Positions 62,992 to 64,000 of a stretch of DNA of 64,000 bases are shown here, piece after piece. The stretch spans positions 1 to 64,000 of the forward strand of contig VXAY01002603.1 of assembly GCA_013399855.1 (NCBI GenBank). The letters are read 5' to 3'. Source of the DNA: Oxyruncus cristatus (taxonomy: Eukaryota > Chordata > Aves > Passeriformes > Cotingidae). Every line of letters starts with the position of its first letter. The stretch's first letter is position 1. A program made the translations under genes and the position numbers. The notes under the pieces were generated by a model. That model made no database searches and was not told the DNA's origin. It was given only the letters and a program-made list of their open reading frames with translations.

Positions 62992-64000
62992 GTACTGGAT
63001 CTACAGTTCTTTGTCTTTATTTCCAACATTCAGCACTTGCTTGTCCTGACAGAACTGACACTTTGGAAGTGTTGTCCTCAGGCACATAGAAAGGAGCAGC
63101 AGGTTGGGAGCCAGGGGCTTACTGAGGTACCTCCCCATCTCCCAGATGTTTATACTCAGATTGCAGAAAAGAAAGTAATGAAGTACGGGGTGCCAAAAGA
63201 TCAGTAAAACCTGTGGATCAGAGTCTGTACCTCTGCAAAATAACAGCAACCCACAGGGGTTGGGCATGTTTGGACATGCCTGTTTGCCATCTCATGTCAC
63301 TGAAATCTTAGGTGTGTCTTGTAATAAGCAAAGTAAAGAATTAATGATGTAAAAATACCGATGTCACGCACTTGATTTTCTAATGAATAGATGGCTTTTT
63401 TGAAAAATGGAAACTCTGTTAAAACTGTTCCTGAAGATTTCGTAGACTGATTTGGTATTTGATTTCATGTTGCTTAGAACAAGATTGAGGGAAGGGCAGG
63501 CTTATTGTATTTTTAAACAAAATCAAGATCAAACCTCAGTGTACAATTGTTTTTGTGTACAAAGGGAACATTTGTTTTTGTGTACAGTAGACATTAATAC
63601 TTTTCGCAGCAGAGCTGGCAATACATTTGATGGTAAACTTTAGGAGTCTCCATGGAAATGCTGGGTTGCCAGATGTTATTTGGTAATTTAACAAAAATGA
63701 TCCTTGTGGAGTAATTAACTGTTAACCTGAAAGATAGCAGACTTTAATTTGCATGTAGTGCAACATTTTTTTAAGTAGCTAGTTAACTCTCTTGAGCCTG
63801 GCTTTGTGGTTGGAGTTTTAGACCCTGTTTGAACCATTTAAGTCTTGTGATTTTACCTATTCAAGGTAGAAGCTTTTCTGATTAATTTTTTAAAGATTTT
63901 GAATACATTTTGTTTGTTAGAACACAAAAAATAAAATTAAAACTAATATGATAGCAGTCTGATCCTCTTTCTGCCAAGTGTTACTTTCTGAGACATGACT
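62992..64000 (+). other. TK2: TK2 intron 3, incomplete
   Basis: AT-rich, with no supported exon up to the window edge. Confidence 0.7.

Noticed and set aside
63043..63075. A VLTE reading with Trp-Lys after it in TK2 intron 3, resembling the next human TK2 exon (VLTEP)
   Set aside because: No acceptor AG directly precedes it, the following residues do not continue the TK2 alignment, and the frame soon ends. Probably chance.

Overview
The window reads as a bird nuclear chromosome. Intron/exon genes are large and spread out, promoters are CpG-rich, and the recognisable interspersed repeats are CR1-type LINE fragments with the avian 3' signature (repeated ATTCTATG, seen on the reverse strand). 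Four genes can be assembled from splice sites and family similarity: CMTM4 (+), CMTM3 (-), a CKLF-like chemokine-like-factor gene (-) and the 5' part of TK2 (+). This matches, in order and orientation, the human 16q cluster TK2-CKLF-CMTM1-CMTM2-CMTM3-CMTM4. Here a single CKLF-like gene sits where mammals have CKLF, CMTM1 and CMTM2.

Layout. 1-700: CpG-rich promoter and first exon of CMTM4, with a short uORF and a 54-bp tandem repeat across the exon 1 splice donor. 271-28845: CMTM4 introns with coding exons at 17686-17862, 27858-27956 and 28846-29019 (211 residues in total). 29020 to about 37320: AT-rich, non-coding, probably a long CMTM4 3'UTR with several candidate poly(A) signals. 37.3-41.9 kb: intergenic, holding a CR1 fragment at 38743-39593. 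41.9-57.3 kb: CMTM3 on the minus strand (5 coding exons, 168 residues), with a second CR1-like fragment in intron 1. 57.9-61.3 kb: CKLF-like gene on the minus strand (4 coding exons, 142 residues). 61371-61596: a 226-base run of N covering the shared CKLF/TK2 promoter and the TK2 start. 61597-64000: three partial or complete TK2 exons, including the P-loop exon; the rest of TK2 lies beyond the window.

Functionally, the three MARVEL-domain genes encode small four-pass membrane proteins of the CKLF/CMTM family (trafficking and stability of surface receptors, chemokine-like signalling). TK2 is an unrelated mitochondrial deoxynucleoside kinase that is a conserved neighbour.

The most unusual structure is a recurrent association of GC-rich minisatellites with 5' splice sites. 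The CMTM4 exon 1 donor lies inside a 54-bp (18-codon) tandem array. The CKLF-like exon 2 donor is followed by about six degenerate tandem copies of itself. The CKLF-like exon 1 donor lies in the terminal partial unit of a 40-bp array that fills most of intron 1. CMTM3 intron 1 has a G-rich repeat close behind its donor. No new protein system, CRISPR array, tRNA or rRNA was found.
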